From positions 2,976,001 to 3,040,000 of the forward strand of contig NZ_JAUSYL010000001.1 in NCBI RefSeq assembly GCF_030816895.1: 64,000 nucleotides of DNA, read 5' to 3'. The translations under genes were made by a program, and so were the position numbers. A model generated the notes under the pieces. That model was not told the origin of the DNA, searched no databases, and saw only the letters and a program-made list of their open reading frames with translations. This document shows, piece by piece, positions 10,085-21,223 of the stretch. Every line of letters starts with the position of its first letter. Positions within the stretch are counted from its first letter, which is position 1. The DNA comes from Clavibacter sp. B3I6. Its GTDB lineage: Bacteria; Actinomycetota; Actinomycetes; Actinomycetales; Microbacteriaceae.

Positions 10085-11929
10085 TTGAAAATCAGACGCC
10101 TCGCAGCGGCTGGTGCCGTCATCGTCTCCGGTGCCCTCGTCCTCAGCGGCTGCTCTGCGCCCGCTCAGGAGTCCGAGGTCATCGACGGCTCTGAGATCAC
10201 CGTGGCCTGGAACGACCCGTTCCTCGAGTACAACAACCTCTCGGCGACCGGCAACGCGACCGCCAACACGAACATCGTGTACCTCACGAACCGGTCGTTC
10301 AACTACTACGACGACGGCCCGACCCTGGTCAAGGACGAGGACTTCGGGACCTACGAGAAGGTCTCCGACGACCCGCTCGTCGTGAAGTTCACCGTCAAGG
10401 ACGGCGTCAAGTGGAGCGACGGCACGCCCGTCGACGCCGCGGACATGCTGCTCAACTGGGCGGCCAACACCACGAACGTCAACACCGTCGGCGGTGACGA
10501 GGTCCAGACCGACGAGGAGACGGGCGCCGTCACCACCGGCGACGACCAGGTCTTCTTCAACTCGGGCGCCGTGGCGGACACCCGCCTCGGCCTCGTCACC
10601 GAGACCCCCGAGATCGGCGACGACGGCCGCAGCCTCACCTACACGTACGACAAGCCGTACGTCGACTGGGAGGTCGCGACCGGCAACGGCGTCGGCGTCT
10701 CCGCGCACGGCACCACGCAGCTCGCGTTCCCCGACGAGGACCTCTCGGCCGAGGACGCCAAGGACAAGCTCATCACGGCCATCCAGGACAAGGACGCCAG
10801 CGTCCTCGCCCCGGTGTCCAAGATCTGGAACGACGGCTACCGCTACTCGGACATGCCGACCGAGGCGCAGAAGACGCTGGCCACCGGCCAGTACGTCATC
10901 TCGGACCTCAAGGCGGACCAGTACGTGACGCTCACCGCGAACCCCGAGTACGTCGGCACCAAGAAGCCGAAGTACCAGAAGATCACGGTGCGCTTCATCG
11001 CCGACCCGCAGGCGCAGATCCAGGCGCTCGAGAACGGCGAGGTCTCGATCGCGTCCGGCCAGCCGACGGCTGACCTCCTCAAGCAGGTCCAGGGCCTCAG
11101 CGGCGTCGAGTACAAGGGCCAGGCCGAGGGCACCTACGAGCACGTCGACCTGCAGACCACGAACGGCGGCGCCTTCGACGCGTCGAAGTTCGGCGGCGAC
11201 GCCGCCAAGGCGCAGCTCGTCCGCGAGGCCTTCTTCAAGACGCTCCCGCGCGAGGAGATCCTCGAGAAGCTGATCAAGCCCCTCCAGGAGGACGCGGAGC
11301 TCCGCAACTCGAACGTCTTCGTGCCCGGCACCGAGAACTACGAGGCCTCCGTCGAGGAGAACGGCTACGCCGACCAGACGGTCGACATCGAGGGCGCCAA
11401 GGCGCTGCTCGCCGAGGCCGGCGTCACGGGCACGATCGACGCCCGCGTCCTCTACGGCCAGGGCAACACCCGTCGCCAGCAGGAGTTCGAGCTCATGCGC
11501 CAGTCGGCCGCCCAGGCCGGCTTCAACCTCATCGACGTGAACAGCGCGACGTGGGGCGCCGACCTCTCCAGCAAGCCCGACTCGTACGACATCGCCCTCT
11601 TCGGATGGCAGTCCACGAGCCTCGCGGTCGGCGAGTCCGGCCCGAACTACCAGACCGGCGGCATCAACAACTACTACGGCTGGTCCAACCCGGAGGTCGA
11701 CGACCTGTTCACGCAGCTCGACACGGAGACCGACCCGGGCAAGCAGCGCGAGATCCTCATCGAGGCGGAGAAGCTCATCCAGCAGCAGAGCTGGACGACG
11801 CCGATCTTCCAGTTCCCCGGCCTCACGGCCTGGAGCGACACGGTGTCGGGCGTCAAGCCGGCCTTCCTCTCGCCCACGTTCTTCTGGAACTTCTGGGAGT
11901 GGGCACCGGCGGATTCCTCTGCCGAGTAG
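10085..11929 (+). CDS. Oligopeptide ABC transporter, substrate-binding lipoprotein (SBP_bac_5)
   Basis: A 614-residue family-5 binding protein that delivers peptides or similar solutes to the permeases encoded downstream. The start is TTG 10085, fixed by AGGAGG 4 nt upstream and by the signal peptide that begins there (KIRRLAAAG). The lipobox LVLSGC places the lipidated Cys at residue 23. Family landmarks are the VKWSDGTPVDAADML stretch (about 108-121), typical of DppA/OppA proteins, and the C-terminal region near WTTPIFQFPG. It precedes the two permease genes on the same strand, separated by a hairpin that probably lowers permease expression. Substrate is unknown; a second binding protein lies at 17340. 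Confidence 0.93.
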   Translation: MKIRRLAAAGAVIVSGALVLSGCSAPAQESEVIDGSEITVAWNDPFLEYNNLSATGNATANTNIVYLTNRSFNYYDDGPTLVKDEDFGTYEKVSDDPLVVKFTVKDGVKWSDGTPVDAADMLLNWAANTTNVNTVGGDEVQTDEETGAVTTGDDQVFFNSGAVADTRLGLVTETPEIGDDGRSLTYTYDKPYVDWEVATGNGVGVSAHGTTQLAFPDEDLSAEDAKDKLITAIQDKDASVLAPVSKIWNDGYRYSDMPTEAQKTLATGQYVISDLKADQYVTLTANPEYVGTKKPKYQKITVRFIADPQAQIQALENGEVSIASGQPTADLLKQVQGLSGVEYKGQAEGTYEHVDLQTTNGGAFDASKFGGDAAKAQLVREAFFKTLPREEILEKLIKPLQEDAELRNSNVFVPGTENYEASVEENGYADQTVDIEGAKALLAEAGVTGTIDARVLYGQGNTRRQQEFELMRQSAAQAGFNLIDVNSATWGADLSSKPDSYDIALFGWQSTSLAVGESGPNYQTGGINNYYGWSNPEVDDLFTQLDTETDPGKQREILIEAEKLIQQQSWTTPIFQFPGLTAWSDTVSGVKPAFLSPTFFWNFWEWAPADSSAE

Positions 11930-11970
11930 CACGGATGCAGTGAGCGCCCGCCCCCGAACGGGGTGAGCGT

Positions 11971-12004
11971 GAGGGTGCCGAGGCCACCTGGCTTCGGCAC
12001 CCTC
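11971..12004 (+). terminator. Hairpin between binding protein and permease genes
   Basis: A 15-bp stem (11971-11985 with 11990-12004, one G-T wobble) has an ACCT loop, 41 nt after the binding-protein stop. In solute-transport operons such a hairpin often acts as a partial terminator or RNA stabiliser, so that the binding protein is made in excess. A TATGCT hexamer at 12047-12052 could restart transcription, but no convincing -35 is present. Confidence 0.6.
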
Positions 12005-12108
12005 TCCATGTCCGTTGCCGATTCGTGATCCGCGGATCCGGCCGCGTATGCTCTCGTCGGGTCGGGTCACGAGCCCTGGCCGAACACAGAAAGGGACGTC
12101 GTCGCCCT

Positions 12109-13635
12109 GTGCTTACCTTCGTCTTGAGACGCCTCGTCGCGTCGTTCTTCGTCCTCCTGGGCGCCAGCTTCATCATCTACAACCTGGCCGCCAACTCGGG
12201 TGATCCGCTCCAGGACCTGCGCGAGTCGCCGTCACCCAATCGCGACGCCCTGATCGCCGCACGGACCGAGGCGCTGGACCTCGACGTCCCGTCGCCTCTT
12301 CGCTACTTCCTCTGGCTCGCGGGCGTGCTCAAGGTGTTCATCGGCCAGATCGACCTGGGTCGCGCCATCGACGGCCGCGAGGTCAACGAGATGATCGCCA
12401 CGGCGGCCGCCCAGACCATCCAGCTCGTGACCATCGCCACCGTCATCGCCGTGTTCATCGGCGTGGCCATCGGAATGACGACCGCACTCCGCCAGTACAG
12501 CGGCTACGACTACACGATCACCTTCTCGTCGTTCCTCTTCTTCTCCCTCCCCGTCTTCTTCGTGGCCGTGCTCCTCAAGCAGTACGTCGCCATCGGATTC
12601 AACGACTTCCTCGTGGACCCGTCGATCCCGCCGGTCGTGATCGTGCTGCTGTCGCTCCTCTCCGGCTTCGTCTGGATGAGCATCATCGGCGGCGACCCGA
12701 AGCCCCGGCTCATCGTCTTCGGCTCGGCCACGGTCATCACCGCGGTCGTGCTCACCTACCTCGTGCTCACCGACTGGTTCTCGCGCCCCGGGCTCGGCAT
12801 CCTCCTCATCGCCGCCCTCGGCGCGCTCGTCGCGGTGCTCATCACCTCGCTGTCCACCGGGCTGCGCAACCGGCGCGCCCTGTACTCCGCGCTCGGCATG
12901 GCCGCGCTCGGCGCCGCCCTCTGGTACCCGCTGCAGTACGTGCTGACGGTGTCCGCTCCCTGGTGGATCACGCTCGTGCTGATCGCCGCGTTCGTCGTCG
13001 TCGGCATCGTGGTCGGCTACCTCGTCGGCCAGAACGACAAGCCCATCGTCGCTCGCGGCGCCGCCATCACCGGCGGGCTCGTCGCCCTGCTGATCATCGT
13101 CGACCGCGTCATGCAGGTGTGGCCGGACTACGTGCAGAACACGCGCGGCCGTCCCATCGCCACGGTCGGCGCCGTCACCCCGGGTCTCAACGGCTCGGTC
13201 TGGCAGGGCATGCTCGACAGCTACACGCACCTCCTCCTCCCCACCATCGCGCTCCTGCTCATCTCGGTGGCCAGCTACTCGCGCTACTCGCGGGCGAGCC
13301 TCCTCGAGGTGATGAACCAGGACTACGTGCGCACCGCGCGCGCGAAGGGCCTCACGGAGCGCACCGTGATCATGCGCCACGCGTTCCGCAACGCGATGAT
13401 CCCCGTCGCCACCGTCATCGCGTTCGACGTCGGCGCCCTCATCGGCGGTGCGGTGATCACGGAGACGATCTTCGCGTGGAAGGGGATGGGCTCGATCTTC
13501 CAGGACGCCCTCCGGACCACCGACCTCAACCCCCTGATGGGCTTCATCCTGATCACCAGCATCCTGACCGTGATCTTCAACATGCTGGCCGACATCCTCT
13601 ACTCGGTCCTCGATCCTCGAATCCGGGTGAGCTGA
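12109..13635 (+). CDS. Oligopeptide ABC transporter permease, DppB type, with a large membrane insert
   Basis: A 508-residue permease; DppB/OppB proteins are usually about 310-340. The N-terminus (RRLVASFFVLLGASFIIYN) and the C-terminal half, with the EAA-type coupling loop NQDYVRTARAKGLTERTV, are normal for BPD_transp_1. Between them, about residues 165-335, lies a hydrophobic insert with roughly six or seven extra membrane segments, including VVIVLLSLLSGFVWMSI and ITLVLIAAFVVVGIVVGYL. The reading frame stays open and codon use does not change, so the insert looks native. GTG 12109 is the only start that fits the first helix; the AAAGGG site is 13 nt upstream, a little far. It is followed after 3 nt by the second permease. 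Confidence 0.88.
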   Translation: MLTFVLRRLVASFFVLLGASFIIYNLAANSGDPLQDLRESPSPNRDALIAARTEALDLDVPSPLRYFLWLAGVLKVFIGQIDLGRAIDGREVNEMIATAAAQTIQLVTIATVIAVFIGVAIGMTTALRQYSGYDYTITFSSFLFFSLPVFFVAVLLKQYVAIGFNDFLVDPSIPPVVIVLLSLLSGFVWMSIIGGDPKPRLIVFGSATVITAVVLTYLVLTDWFSRPGLGILLIAALGALVAVLITSLSTGLRNRRALYSALGMAALGAALWYPLQYVLTVSAPWWITLVLIAAFVVVGIVVGYLVGQNDKPIVARGAAITGGLVALLIIVDRVMQVWPDYVQNTRGRPIATVGAVTPGLNGSVWQGMLDSYTHLLLPTIALLLISVASYSRYSRASLLEVMNQDYVRTARAKGLTERTVIMRHAFRNAMIPVATVIAFDVGALIGGAVITETIFAWKGMGSIFQDALRTTDLNPLMGFILITSILTVIFNMLADILYSVLDPRIRVS

Positions 13636-13638
13636 CAC

Positions 13639-14832
13639 ATGACGAACGCACTGATGGGGAACCCCAACGACCCCCACAACGACCCGAACCTCCCCGAGGG
13701 CGGCGCGAACTCCGAGCTGACCATCGAGCAGCGCGAGATCGAGGGCCTCAGCCAGGGGACCGTGGTCCGCCGCCGGTTCCTGCGCCACAAGGGCGCCATG
13801 ACGGCCCTCGTGGTGCTGGTGCTGGTCGCGATCCTCGTGTACTCCAGCGTCGGCATCCAGTTCTTCGGGCTGCGCATCCCCGGCTGGTGGATGTGGAACT
13901 ACGAGGACGTGTCGCCGATCGTGCAGGGCGGCGACCCCACCTGGGTGCTCCCGTTCCAGTTCGGCGCGCACCCCTTCGGCCAGGACGAGATCGGGCGCGA
14001 CATCTTCGCGCGGGTCATGCGCGGCACGCAGCAGTCCATCGTCGTCATGGTCGTCTACGGCATCATCGCGGCGTTCCTGGGCATCGTGGTGGGGGCGATC
14101 TCCGGCTTCTTCCGTGGCTGGGTCGACTCGGTCCTCATGCGCTTCACGGACCTGATCATCGTCATCCCCGTCATCGTCATCGCGGCGGTCCTGGGCCGGA
14201 CGTTCGGCAGCCTCGGCGCTGCGGTGCTGGGCCTGGTGCTCGGTCTCGTCGGCTGGCCGAGCCTCGCCCGCCTCGTGCGCGGCGAGTTCCTCAGCCTCCG
14301 CGAGCGGGAGTTCGTGGATGCGGCTCGCGTGGCAGGGGCGTCCAGCAGCCGCATCGTATTCCGGCACATCCTGCCGAACGCCATCGGCGTCGTCATCGTG
14401 TCGACCACCCTCCTGATGAGCGCGGCGATCCTGCTCGAGGCGGCGCTCTCCTACCTGGGCTTCGGCATCAAGAAGCCCGACGTCTCCCTCGGCCAGATCA
14501 TCAACGAGTACCAGGGCGCGTTCTCGACCCGTCCATGGCTGTTCTGGTTCCCGGGCCTGTTCATCATCGTCATCGCGCTGTGCATCAACTTCATCGGGGA
14601 CGGCTTGCGCGACGCGTTCGACCCGCGCCAGCGCCGCATGCCGGGCGGACAGGGCCCCTACCGCCAGATGTTCGCGATGCTCACGGGCCGCGGCGGACGG
14701 GACTCCGGTCCGAAGGCCGGATCCGGCGCCGAGGGCGTGCGCGTGCCGCCGCCCGTCGGGTCCGCCCGACCGGGCGCCCAGGCCGACGGTCCCGCCGAGG
14801 GCCAGGCGCCCGACGGCGCGGACGGCCGATGA
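13639..14832 (+). CDS. Oligopeptide ABC transporter permease, DppC type
   Basis: A 397-residue inner-membrane permease partnering the DppB-type protein 3 nt upstream. A hydrophilic N-terminal tail of about 45 residues precedes the first helix (MTALVVLVLVAILVYSS); the periplasmic loop has the family stretch HPFGQDEIGRDIFARV, and the ATPase-coupling loop is REREFVDAARVAGASSSRIV. The C-terminus extends about 45 residues past the usual end (after FDPRQRRMPGG) as a Gly/Pro/Ala-rich tail with no recognisable domain. Its ATPase partner is not directly next: a PH-domain gene on the other strand intervenes. Confidence 0.92.
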   Translation: MTNALMGNPNDPHNDPNLPEGGANSELTIEQREIEGLSQGTVVRRRFLRHKGAMTALVVLVLVAILVYSSVGIQFFGLRIPGWWMWNYEDVSPIVQGGDPTWVLPFQFGAHPFGQDEIGRDIFARVMRGTQQSIVVMVVYGIIAAFLGIVVGAISGFFRGWVDSVLMRFTDLIIVIPVIVIAAVLGRTFGSLGAAVLGLVLGLVGWPSLARLVRGEFLSLREREFVDAARVAGASSSRIVFRHILPNAIGVVIVSTTLLMSAAILLEAALSYLGFGIKKPDVSLGQIINEYQGAFSTRPWLFWFPGLFIIVIALCINFIGDGLRDAFDPRQRRMPGGQGPYRQMFAMLTGRGGRDSGPKAGSGAEGVRVPPPVGSARPGAQADGPAEGQAPDGADGR

Positions 14833-14873
14833 CGGTCATCGCCGTCGGTCGTCGGCCCCTCGGGGCCCGGCTC

Positions 14874-15479
14874 TCAGAGCAGGCCGCTCAGCACCGTCGC
14901 GACGACGAGCACCGCGAGCACGGCGATCTCCGCCCAGTGCGTGCGCACGCGTCGCGCCTCCTCCTCGACCGGGCCGCCCAGGTGGCCCGCCTCGGCGAGG
15001 TCGGCGAGGCGCAGGCGGATCACCGTGGCGGCGTCGCCGGAGTCGGTGCGCGGCAGGTCGCCGCGGCGCGCGTCCTGCATCATCGCGCTGAGGTGCGGCT
15101 GGTTCCGCTCCTCGTTCGTGGTGATGTACGCGTTCGAGTGCCGGCCGGGCGCCGGAGCGGCCCAGGCCGTGACGCGCTCGTGGGCGGTCGTGATGTTCAG
15201 CGCCCACTTGGTGTCGACGCGGCGGATTGCGGGCCACGAGATGTCGTGCGTGCGGAAGACGTTGCGGATCTCGACGCCCTCGGTGGCGATGCGCACCCGA
15301 GGAGCCCAGAAGACGAGCCACGCGCCGTAGGCCAGCAGGAGCGGTCCCCACGCCTGCGTCGGCAGGAGGTCGGCGCGACCGCCGACCACGGTGCTCACGA
15401 GCACCAGCGCCGCGATCGCCGAGACGATCACGGTCAGCAGGCGTCCGAACGACGGGCGGATGACGACGGGCTGATCCAT
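14874..15479 (-). CDS. PH-domain membrane protein
   Basis: A 201-residue protein with two N-terminal transmembrane segments (about 13-33 and 43-60), then a bacterial PH-like region (RVRIATEGVEIRNVFRTHDISWPAIRRVD, read in parts; the WPAIRRV strand is diagnostic). A hydrophilic stretch and a C-terminal hydrophobic segment (about 183-201) follow. This is the layout of small actinobacterial PH-domain proteins of unknown function. It lies antisense between the dppC-type permease and the ATPase gene, so it breaks the transport operon. No catalytic motif is visible and I assign no function. Confidence 0.75.
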   Translation of the reverse strand: MDQPVVIRPSFGRLLTVIVSAIAALVLVSTVVGGRADLLPTQAWGPLLLAYGAWLVFWAPRVRIATEGVEIRNVFRTHDISWPAIRRVDTKWALNITTAHERVTAWAAPAPGRHSNAYITTNEERNQPHLSAMMQDARRGDLPRTDSGDAATVIRLRLADLAEAGHLGGPVEEEARRVRTHWAEIAVLAVLVVATVLSGLL

Positions 15480-15550
15480 GGCCTCATCGTCCCACGGCCC
15501 GCCCGGACGCCCCTCGTACCCCTTGTCCCCAGCAGCCAGGAGGCCGCAGC

Positions 15551-17242
15551 ATGAGCGCTCACGTGAACGGGGCGGACGCCATCGTCCCCATCCTCGAGGT
15601 CTCCGGCCTCGGCGTCGACTTCTGGGTCGGCGACGAGTGGATCCCCGCGGCCATCGACATCGACTACAAGGTGAACCCGGGCGAGGTGCTCGCGATCGTC
15701 GGCGAGTCCGGCTCGGGCAAGAGCGTCAGCTCCATGTCGCTGCTGGGCCTGCTGCCCAAGAACGGCCGGGTCCGGGGGAGCGCCAAGCTCAAGGGCGTCG
15801 AGATGGTCGGCGCCGACCAGGCGACCCTCCGGAAGGCCCGCGGCAACGACATCGCCGTGATCTTCCAGGAGCCCATGACGGCGCTCAACCCCGTGTACAC
15901 GGTGGGCTTCCAGATCGTGGAGGCCCTGCGGGTCCACCAGTCGATCATCCCGTCGGCCGCGAAGGTGCGCGCGCTCGAGCTGCTGAAGCTCGTCGAGATG
16001 CCGGACCCGGAGAAGGCGTTCGACTCCTACCCGCACCAGCTCTCCGGCGGCCAGCGCCAGCGCGCCATGATCGCCCAGTCGCTGTCCTGCGACCCCGACA
16101 TGCTGATCGCCGACGAGCCCACCACGGCGCTCGACGTGACGATCCAGGCCGAGATCCTCGACCTGCTGCGGAAGCTCCACCAGCGCCTCAACAGCGCGAT
16201 CGTCATCATCACGCACGACATGGGCGTGGTCGCCGACCTCGCGACCAACGTCATCGTGATGAAGAGCGGCCGCATCGTCGAGCGCGGCTCGGTGCGCGAG
16301 ATCTTCCAGGCGCCGAAGGACCCGTACACGAAGCAGCTGCTCGCGTCGGTGCCGCACCTCGGCACGGGCGAGGCGTCGCAGGTCGAGATCGCGGCCCGCA
16401 CCACGGAGCCCGCGATCTCGCTCAAGGACGTGGACATCGACTACCCGAAGCTCGGCCGCGTGCCGGCGTTCCGGGCCGTGTCCGGTGCCTCCTTCGACAT
16501 CCACCCCGGCGAGGTCGTGGGCGTCGTGGGCGAGTCGGGCTCCGGCAAGACCACCATCGCGCGCGCGGCGGTCGGGCTCCTGCCCGTCGCGGGCGGGGAG
16601 ATGACGGTCGCGGGGCGCCGCATGACCGGCATCTCGCAGAAGGACCTCCGGGCCGTGCGCCGCGAGATCGGCATCGTCTTCCAGGACCCGGGCTCCTCGC
16701 TTAACCCCCGCTGGCCCATCGGCCAGAGCATCGGCGAGCCGCTCGAGCTCTCGGGCCAGTTCTCGAAGAAGCAGCAGAGCGACCGGGTCGAGGAGCTGCT
16801 CGAGCAGGTGGAGCTGCCGCGCAGCTTCCGGAACCGCTACCCCAACGAGCTGTCGGGCGGCCAGCGCCAGCGCGTCGGCATCGCCCGGGCGCTCGCGCTC
16901 CGGCCCAAGGTGCTCGTCGCCGACGAGCCGACCTCGGCGCTCGACGTGTCAGTGCAGGCGCGCGTGCTCGCGCTGCTGCAGGAGATCCAGAAGGAGCTCC
17001 AGTTCGCGTGCCTGTTCGTCAGCCACGACCTCGCGGTGGTCGACCTCCTCGCCGACCGCATCGTGGTGATGAACCACGGGAAGATCGTGGAGCAGGGGCC
17101 GACCGAGTCGATCCTGCGGAACCCGCAGCACCCGTACACGCAGAAGCTCATCGCCGCGGTGCCGCTGCCGGATCCCGACCAGCAGCAGGAGCGCCGCCAG
17201 CTCCGCGAGGCGCTGCGCGACCAGCAGCCGCCCGCGGCCTGA
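15551..17242 (+). CDS. Oligopeptide ABC transporter, fused double ATPase (DppD-DppF type)
   Basis: A 563-residue protein holding two complete ABC ATPase domains in tandem. Domain 1 has GESGSGKSVSS (about 51-61), the LSGGQRQR signature and ADEPTTALD. Domain 2 has GESGSGKTTIA (about 330), LSGGQRQR and ADEPTSALD. Each domain carries the short oligopeptide/dipeptide C-terminal extension with a PYT(K/Q) stretch (DPYTKQLL, HPYTQKLI). It would power the two permeases encoded at 12109 and 13639. The ATG has AGGAGG close upstream. Because a minus-strand gene separates it from the permeases, it needs its own promoter. A strong hairpin follows. Confidence 0.94.
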   Translation: MSAHVNGADAIVPILEVSGLGVDFWVGDEWIPAAIDIDYKVNPGEVLAIVGESGSGKSVSSMSLLGLLPKNGRVRGSAKLKGVEMVGADQATLRKARGNDIAVIFQEPMTALNPVYTVGFQIVEALRVHQSIIPSAAKVRALELLKLVEMPDPEKAFDSYPHQLSGGQRQRAMIAQSLSCDPDMLIADEPTTALDVTIQAEILDLLRKLHQRLNSAIVIITHDMGVVADLATNVIVMKSGRIVERGSVREIFQAPKDPYTKQLLASVPHLGTGEASQVEIAARTTEPAISLKDVDIDYPKLGRVPAFRAVSGASFDIHPGEVVGVVGESGSGKTTIARAAVGLLPVAGGEMTVAGRRMTGISQKDLRAVRREIGIVFQDPGSSLNPRWPIGQSIGEPLELSGQFSKKQQSDRVEELLEQVELPRSFRNRYPNELSGGQRQRVGIARALALRPKVLVADEPTSALDVSVQARVLALLQEIQKELQFACLFVSHDLAVVDLLADRIVVMNHGKIVEQGPTESILRNPQHPYTQKLIAAVPLPDPDQQQERRQLREALRDQQPPAA

Positions 17243-17250
17243 TCGCCCCC

Positions 17251-17317
17251 GCACGACCCGGCCCGCCGTCCGGCGCACCCCCTCGCGGGGGCGCGCGGGC
17301 GGCGGGCCTCGTCGTGC
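17251..17317 (+). terminator. Long GC-rich terminator hairpin after the ABC ATPase gene
   Basis: GCACGAC at 17251-17257 pairs with GTCGTGC at 17311-17317. Inside it GGCCCGCCG pairs with CGGCGGGCC, and CCCCC pairs with GGGGG near the tip. There are small internal bulges. It separates the ATPase gene from the second binding-protein gene. Confidence 0.7.
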
Positions 17318-17325
17318 CGCTCGCG

Positions 17326-17331
17326 TAGGAT
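17326..17331 (+). promoter_or_regulatory. -10 box (TAGGAT) of the second binding protein, leaderless
   Basis: TAGGAT ends 8 nt before ATG 17340. There is no room for a ribosome site if transcription starts at the usual distance, so translation is probably leaderless. No clear -35 box. Confidence 0.5.
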
Positions 17332-17339
17332 CGAGGGCG

Positions 17340-19193
17340 ATGGACAGCGACACGCGAGGCCCCGAGGCCGCCCGAGCCCGGCGCCCGCGCGCGATCCGCC
17401 GGGCCGTCCGCGGCGCGTCCGCCGCCGTCGCGCTCGCGCTCGTCGCGGGCCTCGCCGCCTGCGCGCCGACCACCGGGACGGTGGCCGACACCGAGATCCG
17501 CGCCGCCCTGCCCACGTCGTTCACCTCCTACAACGCGGCGTCGCGCACGGGCGGCACCGACGGCAACCGGCAGATCGTGCATGCCACCAACTCCCGGTTC
17601 TCGGAGGTGTCCGCGGACGGCACCGTCGCCGCCGACCCGGGGTACGGATCCGCGCGCGTCGTCTCCCGCGACCCCTTCACCGTGGAGTACACGGTCGCGG
17701 AGGGCGTGCGCTGGTCCGACGGCGAGCCCGTCGACGCCGCCGACCTCCTGCTCGCCTGGGCCGCCGGGTCCGGCGCCTTCGACACCCCGGGCTTCGATCC
17801 GGCCGGGTACGTCGACGAGGCGACCGGCGGCTACACCGGCCCGCTCCCCGAGGGGACGGTGTTCTTCGACGCCTCCGCCGCCGAGGCGCTGACGCACGTC
17901 ACCCGCACGCCCGGGATCGGCGACGGCGGGCGCTCCATCACCATGGTCTTCGACGAGTACACGCCCGACTGGCGCCTCGCCTTCGAGGTGGGACTGCCGG
18001 CGCACGCCGTCGCCCAGCTCGGGCTGGACATGTCGAGCCCGGGACGCGCGAAGCAGACGCTCGTGGACGCCGTGCAGGACCGCGCGCCGGAACTGCTGTC
18101 GCCCATCTCCGACGCGTGGAACCGCGGGTTCGGCGTCGCCGAGATCGCCGCGCACCCGGACCGCGCGGTCGGCTCGGGCCCCTACGCCATCGAGTCGATC
18201 GACCCGGGGACCTCCGTCACGCTGCGCGCCAACCGCTACTACACGGGCCTGCACCGGCCGTCGGTGGAGCGGATCGTCGTCTCCACCATCGAGGACCCCG
18301 CCGCCGCGGTCGCCGCGCTCAAGGCAGGTGACGTCGACGTGATCGCGCCCGAGGCCGACGCCGACGTCGTCGACGCGCTGGACGACGTGGACGGCGCCAC
18401 GGTCGTCCGGGGCACGTCCTCGACGTGGGAGCGGCTCGACCTGCAGACCCTGGGGGCCCGCGACCCCGCGATGTCGGACGTCGCCGTCCGCACCGCCTTC
18501 CTCTCCACCGTCCCGCGCGAGGCGATCGTCCGCCAGGCGGCCGCGCCCGTGGATCCGGACGCGACGAAGCGCGACTCCTTCGTGCTCGCGCCGGGCGCCG
18601 ACGGCTACGCCGACGAGGTGGGCGCCAACGGGTCCGGCCGCTTCGACGCCGTCGACCTCGACGAGGCGCGCCAGCTCCTGGCGTCCGTCGGCCAGACCGC
18701 GCCCGAGGTGTGCGTGCTCTACGACCCGGCCGACCCCCGCCGCGTCGCCGCCTTCGAGGCCATCCGCACGTCCGCCGAGAAGGCCGGGTTCGTGGTGGCC
18801 GACTGCTCCACCCCGCAGTGGGAGAGCGTCCTCGACCAGCCCGACGCCTACGACGTCGCCCTCGTCGGCGCGGATGACGCCTACCCGTCCGTGGCCGGGA
18901 TCCGCGCCGCGCACGAGGCGCGCGCCGACGCCCGCGACGGGCTCGCGACCGTCGACCCCGACGTGGCGTCGCTCTTCGCGTCGCTCAGCCGCACCGAGGA
19001 GGAGGACGCCCGATCCGAGCTGCTCCTGCGCCTGGACCGCCGCATGTACGGCGACCGGGCCGGCCTCCCGCTCTACCAGCACCCCGCCATCGCGGCCATG
19101 GCGGCGGGCGTGGACGGCGTCCGGGTGTCCCCGCACCAGGCCGGGATCCTCGACGACGCCTGGCGCTGGACGCGGAGCTCCACCGCTCCCTGA
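17340..19193 (+). CDS. Second oligopeptide-type substrate-binding lipoprotein (SBP_bac_5)
   Basis: A 617-residue family-5 binding protein. A long basic N-region (residues 1-24) leads to the hydrophobic core and a lipobox GLAAC with Cys41. The family stretch VRWSDGEPVDAADLL (about 120-134) closely matches the one in the protein encoded at 10085, and domain order and length are similar, so the two are probably paralogues. It sits after the terminator that ends the ATPase gene and has its own leaderless-type promoter. It could feed the same permeases with a different peptide range; that is inference. No membrane segment follows the lipobox. Confidence 0.9.
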   Translation: MDSDTRGPEAARARRPRAIRRAVRGASAAVALALVAGLAACAPTTGTVADTEIRAALPTSFTSYNAASRTGGTDGNRQIVHATNSRFSEVSADGTVAADPGYGSARVVSRDPFTVEYTVAEGVRWSDGEPVDAADLLLAWAAGSGAFDTPGFDPAGYVDEATGGYTGPLPEGTVFFDASAAEALTHVTRTPGIGDGGRSITMVFDEYTPDWRLAFEVGLPAHAVAQLGLDMSSPGRAKQTLVDAVQDRAPELLSPISDAWNRGFGVAEIAAHPDRAVGSGPYAIESIDPGTSVTLRANRYYTGLHRPSVERIVVSTIEDPAAAVAALKAGDVDVIAPEADADVVDALDDVDGATVVRGTSSTWERLDLQTLGARDPAMSDVAVRTAFLSTVPREAIVRQAAAPVDPDATKRDSFVLAPGADGYADEVGANGSGRFDAVDLDEARQLLASVGQTAPEVCVLYDPADPRRVAAFEAIRTSAEKAGFVVADCSTPQWESVLDQPDAYDVALVGADDAYPSVAGIRAAHEARADARDGLATVDPDVASLFASLSRTEEEDARSELLLRLDRRMYGDRAGLPLYQHPAIAAMAAGVDGVRVSPHQAGILDDAWRWTRSSTAP

Positions 19194-19214
19194 GCCCGGC
19201 TTGCGTCGGCACGG

Positions 19215-19220
19215 TAGACT
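19215..19220 (+). promoter_or_regulatory. -10 box (TAGACT) upstream of typA
   Basis: TAGACT lies 88 nt before the typA ATG, giving a leader of about 80 nt. The -35 region is not well matched. Confidence 0.4.
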
Positions 19221-19308
19221 TGCACTGCTGGGAATAGCAGACGGCGGCTCTTCGCCCTACTCCCTTGATGACAAGGCCAGCATCCTCTTCCCACTGAAGG
19301 ACAGCACT

Positions 19309-21217
<1,909 letters not shown>

Positions 21218-21223
21218 TCCGGC

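Noticed and set aside
12047..12052. TATGCT as a promoter for the permease genes
   Set aside because: No -35 box at 16-18 nt spacing could be found; it is mentioned under the hairpin only.
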